Below are positions 56,240 to 64,000 of a stretch of 64,000 bases of DNA, piece by piece. A program made the position numbers and the translations under genes. Every line of letters starts with the position of its first letter. The first letter of the stretch is position 1. Origin of the DNA: an uncultured delta proteobacterium (lineage in GTDB: Bacteria > Desulfobacterota > Desulfovibrionia > Desulfovibrionales > Desulfovibrionaceae); the NCBI GenBank assembly GCA_903843965.1, contig CAIMRY010000026.1, positions 52,209 through 116,208 of the forward strand, in the 5' to 3' direction. A model generated the notes under the pieces. It did not search any database and had not been told where the DNA came from. It worked only from the letters and a program-made list of their open reading frames with translations.

Positions 56240-57661
56240 ATGCGCTCATGTGCCATGCTGATGCTCCTGGTCTGCCTGTCGGTCATCTCCACCCCGGCCC
56301 ATGCCGAGCGGCGCACTGCGCTGGTCGTGGGCAACGGCGCCTACGAAAGCACCCCGCTGAAGAATCCCACCAATGATGCGCGGGCCATGGCCGCCACCCT
56401 CAGGGCTCTGGGCTTCGACGTCATCCACCTGGAGAACGCCAGCCAGGCCGTGATGGAGGACGCCGTGAACACCCTGGGTCGGCAACTCGCAAAGGGCGGC
56501 GTGGGGCTGTTCTATTTCGCCGGCCACGGCGTGCAGTCGGCTGGCCGCAACTACCTCATCCCGGTCAATTCCGGCATCAGCTCCGAGGCCGATCTGGCCA
56601 CCAGGGCCGTGGACGCGTCCCTTGTGCTCGAACGCATGGAAAAGGCCAACAACGACCTGAACATCGTCATCCTCGACGCCTGCCGCAACAACCCCTTTGC
56701 CAAGAAATTCCGCTCCGCAGGGGCCTCGGGCGGGCTGGCCGCAATGCAGGCCCCCAAGGGCTCGCTCATCGCCTTCGCCACCTCTCCGGGCTCCGTCGCC
56801 TCGGACGGCGCCGGGGAGAACGGGGTCTACACCAAGTACCTGCTGGAGAACCTGCGCACTCCGGGCATCCAGGTGGAGCAGATGTTCAAGAGGGTGCGCA
56901 GCGGCGTGGTGGAGGAAACAGGCAACAGGCAGCTGCCCTGGGAGACCACCTCCATCCAGGGCGACTTCATGTTCGCCGCCCAGCCTGTGCCGGGCAGCCC
57001 CCAGCTGGTGGCGCTGTCCGCCCAGCCTGCACCCGTCGCGCCCGTTTCGCCCGTTTCGACCTCGGCTGCGGCCCAGGCCCAGCCCGCGCCCGCTGCCGCC
57101 GCCCGGCCGGAGTCAGCGGTCCAGCCGGAGTCCCAGGTCCGCTCCGGGACCATGCAGGTCGAGTTCGCCATGCTCCGGGAAAACGGCAAGAAGCCGCCCA
57201 CCGTCGTCAAGACCGGAGCCACGCTGAAGTCCGGCGACGCCTATTTCTTCCACCTCAAGGCCAGCAGGGACTGCTACTTCTACCTGTTCCAGGTGGACTC
57301 CTCCGGCGCCGTGTTCCGGCTGTTTCCCAACGGGAAGTACAACACCAGCAGCAATCCGCTTCCGTCAAAGACGCGCATCACCCTGCCCAAAGACCATGAA
57401 GTGTTCTACCTGGACCAGACCACCGGCAAGGAGGAGTTCTACTTCCTGGCCTCGCAGGAGCCAGTGGACAAGCTGGAGACCCTGGACGGGGGCACTGTGG
57501 ACGATATCCTGAGTTCCGGGCTGACCCTGCGCGGTCCGGCAGGGGTCAAGGCCGCCTTTGGCACGGTTGCGGCTGGCAAAACCGGGGAGACCAAGACCCA
57601 GGTGCAGGAGTTCTCCTTCTTCAAGAGCTTTGTCCACGCCATCGCCATTAATCACAAGTAA
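56240..57661 (+). CDS. Exported caspase-like (C14) protease with DUF4384-type domain
   Basis: A 473-aa secreted protein; GGGAGG stands 7 bp before ATG 56240. A signal peptide ends in AHA. Residues ~25-250 are a peptidase C14 (metacaspase/orthocaspase) domain: RRTALVVGNGAYES at the start, the catalytic His in FYFAGHGVQ (~residue 96) and the Cys in ILDACRNNPF (~residue 148), both present. A Pro/Ala/Ser-rich linker (~255-305) leads to a DUF4384-like domain (~310-420: GDAYFFHLKASRDCYFYLF, then RLFPNG). It should act in the periplasm, probably cutting after basic residues as orthocaspases do. First gene of a four-gene cassette with OmpA-like and CHAT proteins. Target unknown. Confidence 0.88.
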   Translation: MRSCAMLMLLVCLSVISTPAHAERRTALVVGNGAYESTPLKNPTNDARAMAATLRALGFDVIHLENASQAVMEDAVNTLGRQLAKGGVGLFYFAGHGVQSAGRNYLIPVNSGISSEADLATRAVDASLVLERMEKANNDLNIVILDACRNNPFAKKFRSAGASGGLAAMQAPKGSLIAFATSPGSVASDGAGENGVYTKYLLENLRTPGIQVEQMFKRVRSGVVEETGNRQLPWETTSIQGDFMFAAQPVPGSPQLVALSAQPAPVAPVSPVSTSAAAQAQPAPAAAARPESAVQPESQVRSGTMQVEFAMLRENGKKPPTVVKTGATLKSGDAYFFHLKASRDCYFYLFQVDSSGAVFRLFPNGKYNTSSNPLPSKTRITLPKDHEVFYLDQTTGKEEFYFLASQEPVDKLETLDGGTVDDILSSGLTLRGPAGVKAAFGTVAAGKTGETKTQVQEFSFFKSFVHAIAINHK

Positions 57662-57708
57662 GGGCACAAGTAAGGGCACAAGTAAGGGCACAAGTAAGGG
57701 CACAAGTA
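57661..57708 (+). repeat. 12-bp tandem repeat that multiplies a stop codon
   Basis: Four perfect copies of AGGGCACAAGTA follow the caspase-like gene stop codon. Read in the gene frame each unit gives G-H-K-stop, so the TAA is repeated in frame. The repeat fills nearly all the space up to the OmpA-like gene. Confidence 0.95.
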
Positions 57709-57718
57709 GGGGGGCGGC

Positions 57719-58345
57719 ATGAACACTCCGGCTTGCGGTTTTATGCGGCGCATGGTCCTGGCGCCGCTTCTGGCCTTGCCGCTGGCCCTGACGCTGGCAA
57801 TGTCGGTGCTCCATGCGCTCCCGGCCCAAGCTCAGACTCAGGCCCAGGCTCAGACTCAGGCCCAGGAGCAGATGGTGGGCAGGCAGGAGCTTCTGGACAA
57901 GCTCGGCGGCGCAGCTCCCGCGCAAGACGCCCCGCTGGTCATCAACCGGCGTGGTCCGGCCGGGGTCAGAAGCGCTGCGGAGGCGGCCCCCGCGCCAAAG
58001 CAGATAGCAATATCCATCCATTTCAAGACCAACTCCGCAGAGCTGGCCGACGAATTCTCCCGCAGGCAGCTGCGGGAAATAGCGGAAGCCTTGTCCCTGC
58101 CGGAACTCAAGACGGTCCGGCTGGAGATCGGCGGACACACGGACTCCCTGGGCTCGGACGCGGGCAATCTGGCGCTTTCGCGGCGGCGCGCCCAGGCGGT
58201 CAAAGACACCCTGTGCAAGGGCGGGAGCGTGGACTGCGGGCGGCTGAGCGTGAAGGGCTACGGCAAAAGCGAACCGCTGGCCTCCAATGACGACGAGGAA
58301 GGACGGGCCAGGAACCGGCGGGTGGTGCTCAAGCGTTTGGACTGA
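57719..58345 (+). CDS. OmpA-family peptidoglycan-associated protein
   Basis: A 208-aa exported protein. A signal peptide ends near LPAQA, then a TQAQ repeat (18-bp unit, 57830-57865) and an OmpA C-like domain (~100-208) with IHFKTNSAELAD, the peptidoglycan-binding segment IGGHTDSLGSDAGNLALSRR and GYGKSEPLASND. The conserved Asp and Arg that hold diaminopimelate are present. It should tether the cassette to the cell wall in the periplasm. It lies between the caspase-like gene and the next unknown gene. Confidence 0.9.
   Translation: MNTPACGFMRRMVLAPLLALPLALTLAMSVLHALPAQAQTQAQAQTQAQEQMVGRQELLDKLGGAAPAQDAPLVINRRGPAGVRSAAEAAPAPKQIAISIHFKTNSAELADEFSRRQLREIAEALSLPELKTVRLEIGGHTDSLGSDAGNLALSRRRAQAVKDTLCKGGSVDCGRLSVKGYGKSEPLASNDDEEGRARNRRVVLKRLD
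57830..57865 (+). repeat. 18-bp in-frame tandem repeat
   Basis: Two identical 18-bp units (57830-57847 and 57848-57865) encode AQTQAQ just after the signal peptide of the OmpA-like protein. Confidence 0.9.
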
Positions 58346-58411
58346 AAGCGGGACTGCCCCAGCCAAGACCAGCCCAGCTGGCCGGGTCGGCGCAGCAAAG
58401 GAGTGATGAAG

Positions 58412-59224
58412 ATGTCGACCGTTCCCACGCTGCGCGGCTGGGTCTGCCCGCTTCTGCTGGCCGTATGCCTTTTGGCCGCCTTCCCCGCTGCCCCGGCCCA
58501 GGCGGAATCCGCAGCGGCGGCACAACTGCGCACCCTGGCCGAGGCGCTGGCCGCCAGCAACGCCAGCGCCACGGACGAGGAGCTGGCGGCCCAAAAGTCG
58601 CTCAAGGAGAACCTGGATAAGACTGGGCCGGCCTCCGAGGCCACAGGCAAGGCCGCCCTGGAGTTGGGACAGCTGGCGCTGGAGCAGGGCCGCGTCGGCG
58701 AGGCCAGGAGCCTGGCCGACGCCGTTCTGGGCATCGCCGCAACCGCAGCAGGCGCGCAGCAGGGCGAGTCCACGCTGGTCACCAGCGCCAACGCGCTCAT
58801 CACTGCGGCCTTCAGCGTCAAGCAGGCTTACGCGGGCGCCTCCCTCGCCCCGGTCGCCCCGGAGCAGAGCGTGCTGTTCCTCGACGTGGACCGCTTCGAC
58901 CGCAAGCTGTCCAGCCGCTTGGACGAAAAGCCGGCGAAGGTCGAGGTGCTCTTCGCCTCCCCTGTTCAGATATCCAAGTTGCCGGAACGGCTTGATAAAT
59001 GGCTCAGCGCCGTGGAGGACTCCGGCGGCAAGGTGGAGACCAAGCCGTTGCCAGGACGCGGCTTTCTGACGGATCTCATCTCCATCATCGTGCACGCCTT
59101 TGACGTGTACCGGGCCAGCGTGCTCTACAAACCGGCGGCGAGCTACAACGCCGTGGTCTACTACGAGCCTCAGGCAGGCACCCTGGCCAAGGTGGTCTTC
59201 ACGTTGCGCAGCGCAGGCCAATAG
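58412..59224 (+). CDS. Exported protein of unknown function in the caspase-CHAT cassette
   Basis: A 270-aa secreted protein. ATG 58412 is preferred because AAAGGAG ends 8 bp upstream; ATG 58406 and GTG 58403 are too close. A signal peptide ends in AQA. The first half (~30-130) is Ala/Leu-rich helical sequence. The second half (~150-270) contains SVLFLDVDRF, KVEVLFASPVQISKLPERLD and VVYYEPQAGTLAKVVFTL and looks like a mixed alpha/beta domain. No family was recognised. Position between OmpA-like and CHAT genes suggests a partner or substrate of the proteases. Confidence 0.75.
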   Translation: MSTVPTLRGWVCPLLLAVCLLAAFPAAPAQAESAAAAQLRTLAEALAASNASATDEELAAQKSLKENLDKTGPASEATGKAALELGQLALEQGRVGEARSLADAVLGIAATAAGAQQGESTLVTSANALITAAFSVKQAYAGASLAPVAPEQSVLFLDVDRFDRKLSSRLDEKPAKVEVLFASPVQISKLPERLDKWLSAVEDSGGKVETKPLPGRGFLTDLISIIVHAFDVYRASVLYKPAASYNAVVYYEPQAGTLAKVVFTLRSAGQ

Positions 59225-59369
59225 CTTTTCGCCCTGCGCGGGACCATAAGCTGGCCGCCCAGCCCGTTCCTCCAGGGAAGCGCGGGACAGGCTTTGGTGC
59301 GGAAGCACGGTTTGCCCAGCGCCAGTTGGCCCTCCGCATCCGGAGCGTGCATCGCCCAGGAGGTTGTGC

Positions 59370-62300
59370 ATGGACACACGCAGAAGACACGGATTCTTCA
59401 TCTGCCTTGCCGCCGCCAGTCTGGTGCTGCTGGCCGCCCTGGCCTGCGCCCAGCCCCCTGCCGCCCCTGGCTCACCGCGCCCCGGCGGCGCCATCGACCT
59501 GCTCAACCAGTACAAGCCTGACCCTGGGCGTGCGGCCAGTCTGCGCGCCCAGCGGGAGCAGCCGCCGCCGGAGGGCGCCGACGCTGCGGCCCTGGCGAAA
59601 TTCTACTGGGACCGCTCGCACGCCGCAGCGGCCAGCGGGGCCATCGCCCAGCAGATCGCCGACCTGACGCGAACGGTGGAGCTGAGCAGCGGCGCGGCGG
59701 CCATGTTCCCGCTCCGGGAGCTGGCCTCGGCGCAGCAAAACGCGGGCAACTACCAGCAGTGCATCGAGAGCATCCAGCGCTCCATCTCGTTGATCGACGA
59801 ATTCCAGGGGGCGAGGATCCACGCCCTGTCCATTCTGATCAACGTGCAGCTGAAGTTGGGTGACATCGCCGCCGCCCAGGCCTCCCTGACCGAGGCCGAG
59901 AAGGTCTTTGAGCGGCAGAAGGCGCGGCGGAACAGGAACCGCTCGCAGTTCGACATCAGCGAGGAGGGCTGGCTGGGCTCTCTGAACCGCTCACGGGCCC
60001 TCATCGCCTGGGCCAAGGGTCATCTGCCCCAGGCCGAGGACCTGCTGCGCACGTGCCTGGCCAACACGGAGGAGAACCGGGCCAACCAGGCGCGCAAACG
60101 GGAACGGGGCCGCTACAGCGGCACCGACGACATGATCCAGAACTCCCGCGACTCCACCCTGAGCCTGCTGGCGGACGCCCAGCGCCTGCAGGGCAAAACC
60201 GTGGAGGCCGAGGCCACCCTGCGCGAGGCCCTGGCCGCGACCCTGTCGCGGGTCGGTCGCGATTCCTTTGTGACGGCGCACCAATGCCTCTCCTTTGCGC
60301 GCCTGCTGAACGACACGGGACGGCCCGCAGAGGCCGAGGCGCTGGCCCGCGAGACCCTGGCCATCCTGGACCGCATCGGGGCCGTGCCCGAGGCCCGCCT
60401 CTATGCCGAGGCCAGGATGAGCCTGGCCCTGAGCAGGGCCGCCCGGCGGCAGTGGCCAGAGGCCTTGCAGACCTTCGATGAACTGATGGCGAAGCTTGCA
60501 TCGGCGCCGGAGCTTGCGCGGCAGTACCGCCTCGGCAACATCACCTGGGCCCAGGCCCTGGTGGAGACGGGCCAGACGCGCCAGGCCAGGGAGATGCTGG
60601 AAAAGCTCATCGCCCAGTCCGAACAATGGCACGGCAAGCACAGCTACCACACGGCGGAATTGCGCGGCATGCTCGGTCTGGCCCTGGCCAGGGCGGGCGC
60701 GGCGGACCAGGCGCTGTCCGAACTGCGGCAAGCCATCCCGGATCTGCTCAACACCGCTGCCGAGCAGGAGCCGCTGCCTTCCCGGCTGCGGCTCAGGTCC
60801 GGCATCATCGTCCAGGCCATCTCCCTGCTCGCGGCCCCGGGGGTGAAGCCCTCCGCAGCAGGCAACGAGCCCCCGGTGGCCGAGGCCTTCCGCCTGGCCG
60901 ACTCCGTGCGGGGCCTGACCACGCAGAGCGCGGTGAGCGCCGCTGCGGCGCGCAACGCCGCAGGCTCGCCGCAGCTGGCCGCCCTGGTGCGCGATGAGCA
61001 GGACATGCGCCAGGAGGCCGAGACCCTGCGCCGGGCCCTGGTCGGCATGCTGAGCAAGCCGCCGGAGCAGCAGTCCGCCCAGGCCATTGCGGACCTGCGC
61101 AAGCGCATCGACACCCTGGACAAGGACCGCAAGCGCCTTGGCGAAACCTTGCGCAAGGATTTCCCGGCCTATGCCGAGCTGATCAAGCCGAAGCCCCTGC
61201 CCCTGGCCCAGGTGCAGGCCGTGCTGCGCCCGGGCGAAAGCCTTGTGTCCATCCTCAGCACGGAGCAGGGCAGCTTCAGCTGGGCGGTGCGGCAGTCGGG
61301 CGAGCCGGTGTTCGCGCGCTCCGAACTGACGTCCGCCCAGGTGCAGGCCCTGGTGAAGCGGCTGCGGGCCGCACTCGACCCGCAGGACGGCGACCTGGGG
61401 CGTGCGCCGGCCTTTGACCTCGCCGCCGCCAATCAGCTTTACAAGGACCTGCTGGAGCCCGTTGCCGCCGGGTGGCGCGGGTCGGCCAACCTCCTGGCGG
61501 TGACGGGCGGGGCCCTGTCGCAGCTGCCGCTGGCCCTTCTCGTCACGGAGCCTGTCCAGGTGCAGCGCGCAGCGGTGCCCTACGCCGAATACAGGCCAGT
61601 GCCCTGGCTCATCCGGCAGATAGCCGTCACGCACCTGCCCTCGGTGAACATCCTGGCCACGCTGCGCCACGAGCAGCACCCCGCGCAGAAGCACCCGACG
61701 TTCCTCGGCATCGGCGATCCGGACTTCGGCGGCGCAGCGCCCGTGGCCATTGTGGCGGAAAAGCGCGGCATCCGCCTGCGCAACCTGACCAAGAACCGGT
61801 CGCTGCGGTCCGCCGAGTTCTCCGCCAACGGGACCGATCCGGTAAGCTTTGCGGAATACGCCAGCCTGCCGCCCTTGCCAGACACCCGTGAGGAGATCCT
61901 GGCCATTGCCTCGGCCCTTGGCGCAGACCCCAAAACCGACGTGCTTCTGGGCCGCAACGCGTCCCTGGACGCCCTCCTGGCCCAGGACCTGACCAGGCGC
62001 AGCATCCTGGCCTTCGCCACCCACGGCCTGGTTCCGGGCGACCTCACCGGCCTGGAGCAGCCCGCCCTGGCCCTGGCGAGCCCCGGCCCCGGCAAGACCG
62101 GCCTGCTTACCCTGGAGGACATCCTGGGGCTCAAGCTCAACACCGACTGGGTGGTGCTCTCCGCCTGCAACACCGCCGCAGGCGACGGCGCCGGGGCAGA
62201 GGCCATCTCCGGGCTGGGCCGCGCCTTCTTCTATGCCGGCAGCCGGTCCCTGCTGGTCACCCACTGGCCGGTGGAGACCATCTCCGCGCGTCGCCTGGTC

Positions 62301-62486
62301 ACGGGCATCTTCGCAAACCTGGTGGACGGGCAGGGCCTGTCCCGCGCGGAGTCGCTGCGGCGCAGCATGCTTGCGCTCATGGATTCGCCCGGCGCGCAGA
62401 ACGCCTCCGGCAAGGTGCAGTATTCGTATGCGCATCCCATCTTCTGGGCGCCGTACGCCCTGGTGGGCGACGACGGGGCGCGTTAG
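59370..62486 (+). CDS. Exported TPR-CHAT protease
   Basis: A 1038-aa secreted protein. ATG 59370 is used, AGGAGG 6 bp upstream. A signal peptide ends in ALACAQP. Residues ~60-520 are TPR-type helical repeats (EALARETLAILDRIGAVPEA, ELRQAIPDLLNTAAEQEP). A coiled region (~540-615) leads to a CHAT domain (~680-1038), a caspase relative, with the catalytic His in AFATHGLVPG and Cys in VVLSACNTAAGDG. The conserved AGSRSLLVTHWPV follows. Both catalytic residues are present. Unlike the cytoplasmic TPR-CHAT proteins of type III-E CRISPR systems it has a signal peptide and no Cas partner. Last gene of the cassette. Confidence 0.9.
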   Translation: MDTRRRHGFFICLAAASLVLLAALACAQPPAAPGSPRPGGAIDLLNQYKPDPGRAASLRAQREQPPPEGADAAALAKFYWDRSHAAAASGAIAQQIADLTRTVELSSGAAAMFPLRELASAQQNAGNYQQCIESIQRSISLIDEFQGARIHALSILINVQLKLGDIAAAQASLTEAEKVFERQKARRNRNRSQFDISEEGWLGSLNRSRALIAWAKGHLPQAEDLLRTCLANTEENRANQARKRERGRYSGTDDMIQNSRDSTLSLLADAQRLQGKTVEAEATLREALAATLSRVGRDSFVTAHQCLSFARLLNDTGRPAEAEALARETLAILDRIGAVPEARLYAEARMSLALSRAARRQWPEALQTFDELMAKLASAPELARQYRLGNITWAQALVETGQTRQAREMLEKLIAQSEQWHGKHSYHTAELRGMLGLALARAGAADQALSELRQAIPDLLNTAAEQEPLPSRLRLRSGIIVQAISLLAAPGVKPSAAGNEPPVAEAFRLADSVRGLTTQSAVSAAAARNAAGSPQLAALVRDEQDMRQEAETLRRALVGMLSKPPEQQSAQAIADLRKRIDTLDKDRKRLGETLRKDFPAYAELIKPKPLPLAQVQAVLRPGESLVSILSTEQGSFSWAVRQSGEPVFARSELTSAQVQALVKRLRAALDPQDGDLGRAPAFDLAAANQLYKDLLEPVAAGWRGSANLLAVTGGALSQLPLALLVTEPVQVQRAAVPYAEYRPVPWLIRQIAVTHLPSVNILATLRHEQHPAQKHPTFLGIGDPDFGGAAPVAIVAEKRGIRLRNLTKNRSLRSAEFSANGTDPVSFAEYASLPPLPDTREEILAIASALGADPKTDVLLGRNASLDALLAQDLTRRSILAFATHGLVPGDLTGLEQPALALASPGPGKTGLLTLEDILGLKLNTDWVVLSACNTAAGDGAGAEAISGLGRAFFYAGSRSLLVTHWPVETISARRLVTGIFANLVDGQGLSRAESLRRSMLALMDSPGAQNASGKVQYSYAHPIFWAPYALVGDDGAR

Positions 62487-62518
62487 GCCTGCAACCGGGA
62501 GGTCTTCCCGCCCGCCCC

Positions 62519-62782
62519 ATGCGCGGCCTGCGCCTGGCGTTCGACTCCAACAACGACGGCGTGTTCGACGCACAGGACGCCCGGTTCTCCGAGTTCCGCA
62601 TCTGGCAGGACCAGAACCAGAACGGCATCAGCGAGGCGGGCGAACTGACCACCCTGGCCGAGCGCGGACTCGTGGACTTGGCGAGGGCGGCGTAGGTGCT
62701 GGAGGAAGTGAAGCGGACGCTCTTTGCGGGGAAGGTGGTGCATATGTTGCGGGATGTGGCGGGTGGTGGAGTGGGGAAGTGA
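62519..62782 (+). pseudogene. EF-hand/adhesin fragment with an internal stop
   Basis: From ATG 62519 a 58-aa frame encodes two EF-hand-like loops, DSNNDGVFDAQD and DQNQNGISEAGE, around FSEFRIWQ. This is the pattern of the calcium-binding ends of giant RTX-type adhesins. A TAG at 62693 stops it; the same frame then continues to a TGA at 62780. It follows the CHAT gene by 32 bp but in another frame. It looks like debris of a much larger gene, though a short functional peptide cannot be ruled out. Confidence 0.6.
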
Positions 62783-62870
62783 TGATGTGCGATAGTGGCC
62801 AACGGTTTACGATGGGCGTCAATACAGGTTCTGTGGGTGCTGCGTGTTTTGTGTGTGCGTAAGGTAATAA

Positions 62871-63117
62871 ATGAACAGCAAGAGATGGTTACCGTGTTTG
62901 ACAGCGTTTGTTGTTGTCTTGTGGTCGTTCATATTTATTGAGGCCGCAATTGCCGAAACGTGTGTTGGAACCAACGCTGTCGGATCAAATAGTGCTGCAA
63001 GTGAAATTAGACAAGTTAAAAGTGTTGTGCATGGATTTATGGATCTAGAGTTAAACAAATTTGGTTATGCGAGGGAATCGCATGTAATGTATTATGGAAA
63101 CCTGTACACAAAGAACC
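62871..63117 (+). pseudogene. Small exported protein truncated by the insertion sequence
   Basis: An AT-rich gene unlike its neighbours. It encodes a signal peptide (to EAAIA) and then ETCVGTNAVGSN and a stretch of ~50 residues of unknown family. At 63118 the insertion sequence begins, so the native C terminus is lost; the frame runs into the element and stops at 63167. AAGG lies about 8 bp before the ATG. Its low GC suggests foreign origin. Confidence 0.65.
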
Positions 63118-63939
63118 TATCCGTAAATAGAAACCACTTTTCTCCAGCAAATGATTGCTGCGGCTAGGTGAAGCAAGGCCTCGTAGCTATCCGCTAACTT
63201 TTCGTATCGGACCAGCAGCTTCCTGAACCGATTGAACCAAGAGTGCGTCACCTCGACTACCCAACGCCGGTTCTTCCATGGACGCCCAGGCCTTCGCTTC
63301 TTCCGGCAGACCCTCGGCACGTATCCTCTCTCGGTTATTGCTCTTTGCGCTGGCTCTCCATCGTATCCCTTGTCGGCATAGAGGTATGCCATGTCCCTGC
63401 CCGGCGGAGTGAAGATTGCAGCGTCCAGCAATAGGGCAAGCTGGGTTACGTCATGCCTGTTCGCCCCGGTTACGATGAGCGACAGCGGGATGCCATTCCC
63501 GTCCACCAGCACATGCCGCTTGCTTCCATTTTTTCCCCCGGTCCGTTGGGTTTCGCCCGACGGATTCTTGAGCCAAGGGAGCCTTGACCATTGAGCCGTC
63601 GATGCTTTGCCACTTCCAGGCGATGCCTTCCATGTCGTCGTACTCTGCTAGCCCAGCCCGCCAGAGCTGCAAAAAGAACCCGGCCTTGAGCCATTCGCGG
63701 AAATACCTGTGAACCGAACTGGCGCTGCCAAACCGCTCCTTCGGGAGAGCCTTCCACTGGCAGCCTGTGCGGAGCACGAAAACGATGCCTTCAAACGTTT
63801 TGCGGGGGTCCATCGGCTTCCTTCCCCCGCCTGGTCTACGCCTGTAGCTCCCGTCGTTCGGGCGCTTTCGCGATGGTACTAGTGGCTCAACTCGGCTCCA
63901 AAACTCATCAGAAACCTCCCAGGAATGTACCTTCCCCAT
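63117..63939 (-). CDS. IS5-family DDE transposase made by -1 frameshift
   Basis: Frame A (63939-63451) has the N-terminal DUF4096-type domain (WSRVEPLVPSRKRPNDG, WKALPKERFGSASSVHRYF) and the first catalytic Asp in SIDGSMVKAP. Frame B (open through 63512-63117) has the second Asp in YADKGYDG and the Glu in WVVEVTHSWFNRFRKL. A run of six A on the minus strand (63534-63529), right after NPTDRGKK, is the likely slippery site that joins them, as is usual in the IS427 group. All DDE residues are present, so the element may be active. The stop codon of frame B straddles the left IS end. Confidence 0.88.
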
Positions 63940-63999
63940 GGCGTACCTCTGGGCAGAACCATAAGGAAAATCAAGGGAAGTGTCAATTAATTACGGATA
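63118..63999 (-). mobile_element. Complete IS5-family insertion sequence (IS427-like)
   Basis: An 882-bp element. The ends are inverted repeats: TATCCGTAA at 63118-63126 and TTACGGATA at 63991-63999, with further matches (CACTT at positions 18-22 of each end). The outer TA on each side may be the target-site duplication. It contains one transposase in two overlapping frames on the minus strand. It interrupts the small secreted-protein gene at 63117. Confidence 0.88.
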
Positions 64000-64000
64000 A

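Noticed and set aside
57661..57708. CRISPR array
   Set aside because: Units of 12 bp with no spacers; simple tandem repeat. The repeats at 901, 6451 and 37651 fail for the same reason, and no cas gene is present near the CHAT gene.
56240..62486. Type III-E CRISPR (Craspase) relative because of the TPR-CHAT protein
   Set aside because: The protein has a signal peptide and no Cas7-11-type gene or array is near.

Overview
The window is 64 kb of GC-rich bacterial chromosome with dense coding on both strands. The gene content suggests an anaerobic deltaproteobacterium of the Desulfovibrio type: a CooS carbon monoxide dehydrogenase whose D-cluster cysteines follow the short C-x2-C pattern, a group-4-hydrogenase-related membrane complex, an aldehyde:ferredoxin oxidoreductase, a molbindin, and many large hybrid histidine kinases. 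The genus is an inference; no rRNA gene is present to fix it.

Layout. (1) 1-6.4 kb: the end of a class III adenylate cyclase, a lipoprotein 5'-nucleotidase, a coiled-coil protein, a GAF-GAF-PAS-adenylate cyclase and a PilZ protein. (2) 7.2-14.2 kb: a signalling operon made of a membrane hybrid kinase with three receivers, CheR, CheB and a soluble REC-kinase-REC protein. (3) 14.5-21.5 kb: an ABC exporter with a C-terminal cyclic-nucleotide-binding domain, two tandem SET-domain proteins, a second ABC transporter whose ATPase motifs are ruined, and a flavodoxin-ferredoxin protein bracketed by broken copies of that transporter's 3' end. (4) 21.5-27.5 kb, minus strand: a GH5 glycosidase and a four-gene overlapping operon of two tandem-DUF202-like membrane proteins, a histidine kinase and a response regulator. 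(5) 27.8-31.6 kb, minus: a Pst-type oxyanion importer with PstC and PstA fused, ending in a molbindin. (6) 32.4-37.5 kb: an ECF sigma factor fused to a solute-binding-protein domain, followed by a molybdopterin oxidoreductase with its Fe-S subunit and an HPP-family membrane protein. (7) 37.9-41.6 kb, minus: a Tat-exported ferredoxin-like protein, a tungsten-type aldehyde oxidoreductase and a small unknown protein, an arrangement like E. coli ydh. (8) 42.1-50.4 kb: a complete Hyf-like complex whose large subunit lacks the Ni ligands (Ehr type), with an HTH-EIIA regulator embedded. (9) 50.9-55.4 kb, minus: CooC, an FAD oxidoreductase, a CooF-like ferredoxin and CooS, with a good terminator. (10) 56.2-62.5 kb: an exported cassette of caspase-like protein, OmpA-like protein, an unknown protein and a TPR-CHAT protein. 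(11) 62.5-64 kb: gene debris and an IS5-family element that truncates a small AT-rich secreted-protein gene.

Themes. Low-potential electron chemistry (CODH, AOR, molybdopterin enzyme, Ehr complex) sits beside unusual signalling. The two cyclases and the cNMP-gated ABC exporter could form a cAMP circuit. The sigma-SBP fusion could sense a small molecule in the cytoplasm and drive the adjacent molybdoenzyme operon, which has a GGAACT element upstream. Many genes carry in-frame tandem repeats, very often with a 12-bp unit, which points to active replication slippage in this genome.
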